From NCBI GenBank assembly GCA_015057055.1, contig SVFE01000015.1, forward strand, positions 1 to 47,830: 47,830 bases of DNA, read 5' to 3'. Below the pieces are notes generated by a model. That model ran no database searches, was not told where the DNA came from, and saw only the letters and a program-made list of their open reading frames with translations. The translations under genes and the position numbers were made by a program. This document shows, in pieces, positions 46,173-47,830 of the stretch. The first letter of the stretch is position 1. Each line of letters opens with the position of its first letter. Source of the stretch: Lachnospiraceae bacterium. GTDB lineage: Bacteria; Bacillota; Clostridia; Lachnospirales; Lachnospiraceae.

Positions 46173-46210
46173 TAAGGTCCCGACTTCCGGAAGGAGGTCG
46201 GGGCTTTTTT
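46173..46210 (+). terminator. Terminator after the lipoprotein gene
   Basis: GGTCCCGAC (46176-46184) pairs with GTCGGGGCT (46198-46206) with two G-U pairs, and the inner TTCCGGAA strengthens the hairpin; TTTTTT follows. Confidence 0.82.
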
Positions 46211-46234
46211 GATGGATTTGGGGGTGAAAAAACC

Positions 46235-46246
46235 TGTTTCGAAACA
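46235..46246. repeat. 12-bp perfect palindrome TGTTTCGAAACA
   Basis: A perfect palindrome that lies 27 bases before the start of the surface-protein fragment. It may be an operator, although its target gene is decayed. No cognate regulator is identifiable. Confidence 0.4.
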
Positions 46247-46273
46247 TGGAAAATGAAGAAAGGAATTTTTATT

Positions 46274-46552
46274 ATGAACAAAAGATTGAAACACCATATT
46301 GCCGGTGTACTGGATATGGTGACTGTTTTTTCCATGCTTTTTGAACACTTAGCAATACTTCCCGTATATGCAGCAACTGGCGAATACCCCTACATGATGT
46401 TTGCATCGTCAGGAGACGAAGGGGCCATTACCCTTACGACCAATAACGTGGGTATCAACGGGAATGTGGCGACCAACGGCTCGATGGTAACAAGCAGCCA
46501 GAATGTCAACATTAACGGAACCCGGACGGAGAACCTAGAAAATCCGTATTAA
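46274..46552 (+). pseudogene. N-terminal fragment of a large secreted surface protein
   Basis: A 92-aa frame starting at ATG 46274 (AAAGGA ten bases upstream; ATG 46253 is in frame but has no site). It has a clear signal peptide (LKHHIAGVLDMVTVFSMLFEHLAILPVYAA) and then TGEYPYMMFASSGDEGAITL and GINGNVATNG. From memory this start is typical of long Lachnospiraceae surface proteins with von Willebrand-type or repeated beta segments, several hundred residues in length. Here it stops after SQNVNINGTRTENLENPY, with a related segment in another frame just downstream. It is best seen as a broken gene. It could still be exported as a short peptide. Confidence 0.68.
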
Positions 46553-46556
46553 TTCG

Positions 46557-46652
46557 ATGAATTTGAACATGAATAATGTTATACTGATAGCAGAGAAGAT
46601 TACGAATGAGGCAAACGGAATTAACGGCGGAAAGAACTGGTGCGGATTTTAG
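46557..46652 (+). pseudogene. Internal fragment of the same surface protein
   Basis: A 31-codon stretch in a different frame from the preceding fragment, beginning MNLNMNNVILIAEKITNEAN. The NLNNVVIIAxxI pattern recurs, from memory, at the end of the first beta domain of the same surface-protein group. Its presence right after the N-terminal piece suggests an internal deletion that removed several hundred bases and shifted the frame. It ends at TAG 46650. Confidence 0.5.
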
Positions 46653-46764
46653 CAGTGTATTTAATTATATAACACCAAATCATGCCTGCTACGATAGAAT
46701 TATCTGCGTAGGCTCTTTGCAAAGGCCCACTTATGATTCTCATAATCAACCGGTGTATCGATGA
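46606..46764 (+). pseudogene. Unrecognised 52-codon frame in the decayed locus
   Basis: A short frame (MRQTELTAERTGADFSSVFNYI...) that overlaps fragments on both sides, has no ribosome binding site and ends in TGA where the next frame begins (ATGA). It may be another piece of the broken surface gene. No function can be claimed. Confidence 0.3.
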
Positions 46765-46952
46765 CGGTTTATGAAGGAAGAAATCAAACGACAGGAACGC
46801 CGGTACATACCGACACAACAGTAAGAGAAGGACTGGTCGGCATGCTGCTACCGGAAGGAATCTACACTGTTGTGGCCAGCGACGGAACGACAACAAAGCA
46901 CTTTAATATCATAATCAATGGTGATTACACGTGTTATACAGTGCGCTTCTAG
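46761..46952 (+). pseudogene. C-terminal-like fragment, beta-sandwich segment
   Basis: A 63-codon frame (MTVYEGRNQTTGTPVHTDTT...). The LLPEGIYTVVASDGTTTKHFNIIINGDYTCYTVRF stretch has the strand pattern of a bacterial prealbumin-like/carboxypeptidase-regulatory domain that often ends surface proteins. There is no ribosome binding site near its ATG, so independent translation is doubtful. It probably comes from the 3' end of the same broken locus. Ends 13 bases before the next start. Confidence 0.42.
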
Positions 46953-46965
46953 GGAGGATAAACAT

Positions 46966-47712
46966 ATGCGAATGAAGAAAAAAGACATAATTATTAACAT
47001 TCTATGTGTTCTGTGGATTATCCTTGTACTGATTTTAAAGTTTAATGGGGAATATACCGTTCAGAGGATAGAAGACTTGTCCCAACTGAATAATCTTAGA
47101 AAAGAAAATCTTATAGTAGAATATGCTATTGAAAAAAACCGTGGAATTTTATCAGAGGAAGAATTGCAAATGGAAGGAGTTATTGAAAGACAGATTGCAA
47201 CTCTGTGTATTATGGAAGACGGCTCCGTATATTTTTTAAATACATCGCAGCCAATGATTGGATATTTAAATGACAATTTACTTCCGCATGTTGAACCGAA
47301 TTCTTTATCTACCATTGTGTATTCCGCATACTATATGGGACGATTATCAACGCTGGATTTGTTATTTTTGAAATGCAACAGAGCATTGATTAATCCGGAG
47401 GCAAGGAACGTAGGTGTATTTCACAGTGAAGCGAGTCCGGCCGAAGGAACTACAGGGGGAGATTTACAAAGTGAAGATGGTTATAGCAAAGAACAGAGGC
47501 TGAAGCACTATGGATTTAGTTTGTATGGCATAGATGTAAAGTACGGGAATGGAATATATGTATGCGAGCGTACAATTACAGGAGAATACTGGAGTATTAC
47601 GTTAGATATTAATTCACTTATTCTTATCCCGTGGCTTCGTACATCCTGGCATTACAGAGAATACATAGACCTCATGTATCAGGAACTCTATCCGTGGCTG
47701 GTGGAGGAATGA
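46966..47712 (+). CDS. Membrane-anchored hypothetical protein
   Basis: A 248-aa protein starting at ATG 46966, eight bases after GGGAGG; an extension to 46918 would overlap the preceding fragment. One transmembrane segment (residues ~7-23, IIINILCVLWIILVLIL) follows a basic start (MRMKKKD), so the remaining ~225 residues are probably outside. That part is a mixed alpha/beta domain with CIMEDGSVYFLN, RERTITGEYWSITLDINSL-like features and a Trp-rich end (WLRTSWHYREYIDLMYQELYPWLVEE). I do not recognise the family. Codon use is more AT-rich than in the housekeeping genes. It lies in the accessory end of the window beside a decayed surface gene. The 118 bases after it show no feature. Confidence 0.68.
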   Translation: MRMKKKDIIINILCVLWIILVLILKFNGEYTVQRIEDLSQLNNLRKENLIVEYAIEKNRGILSEEELQMEGVIERQIATLCIMEDGSVYFLNTSQPMIGYLNDNLLPHVEPNSLSTIVYSAYYMGRLSTLDLLFLKCNRALINPEARNVGVFHSEASPAEGTTGGDLQSEDGYSKEQRLKHYGFSLYGIDVKYGNGIYVCERTITGEYWSITLDINSLILIPWLRTSWHYREYIDLMYQELYPWLVEE

Positions 47713-47830
47713 TTTGGTTCTTTTTGTTATAAAAATAATTCCATAAATCCCTTCCTGCATTTCGTATCTATTAAAATGGATAAATCTGTGAGGTTCAGCA
47801 ATGCATGGGATTATGTTGCCACCTTGGAAC

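Overview
The window looks like chromosome of a spore-forming, anaerobic Clostridia species, most likely Lachnospiraceae. The evidence is a moderate-to-low GC bias, strong AGGAGG-type ribosome binding sites, sporulation-type cell-wall genes (CwlD amidase, a SleB-type hydrolase, a catalytically dead M23 protein resembling SpoIIQ), a T-box leader, a MocR/PdxY pair and a c subunit of the Na+-ATPase type. The genus is an inference from gene content. No rRNA, tRNA, insertion sequence, prophage or CRISPR array was found.

Layout. 1-3.65 kb: a response regulator with an HD-GYP output (5' end outside the window), then a tight FkbH-like / acyl carrier protein / GNAT module. 3.66-6.06 kb: MocR-type regulator divergent from pyridoxal kinase. 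6.1-12.5 kb: a cytoplasmic-looking GH2 glycosidase with a charged repeat tail, cwlD behind a sigma-E-type promoter, then a Sua5-type tRNA modification enzyme, rpiB, dCMP deaminase and a coiled-coil SleB-family wall hydrolase. 12.66-13.14 kb: a DUF402 protein on the minus strand. 13.3-20.9 kb: a complete F-type ATP synthase operon (two small assembly proteins, then a, c, b, delta, alpha, gamma, beta, epsilon) with an unknown 131-aa gene before the terminator. 21-27.7 kb: a methyltransferase translationally coupled to a large anchored protein with a C39-like end, nicotinate phosphoribosyltransferase and an SGNH lipoprotein. 27.8-31.3 kb: T-box and type-2 ileS. 31.4-37.3 kb: glycogen phosphorylase, an aconitase-family hydratase and the degenerate M23 protein. 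37.4-40.4 kb, minus strand: a self-contained ferrous iron operon feoA-feoB-Cys-rich protein-DtxR-type regulator with likely operators. 40.6-45.3 kb: trkA-trkH potassium uptake, a DUF975 protein with a Q/N/G/Y repeat tail, and a membrane protein with an HELSH motif. 45.4-47.8 kb: a solitary amino-acid-binding lipoprotein, a decayed surface-protein locus, and an unknown anchored protein.

How the parts fit. Most of the window is housekeeping: ion-coupled energy (ATP synthase predicted to use Na+, TrkAH for K+), cofactor supply (PLP, NAD), glycogen use, translation (ileS, t6A) and iron uptake. Sporulation is visible both in proteins and in promoters (sigma-E-like before cwlD, sigma-F-like before the SpoIIQ-like gene). 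The least explained parts are the FkbH-ACP-GNAT module, the 858-aa C39-like protein, the GH2 tail, the repeat-tailed DUF975 protein with its HELSH neighbour, and the decaying 46-47 kb locus.
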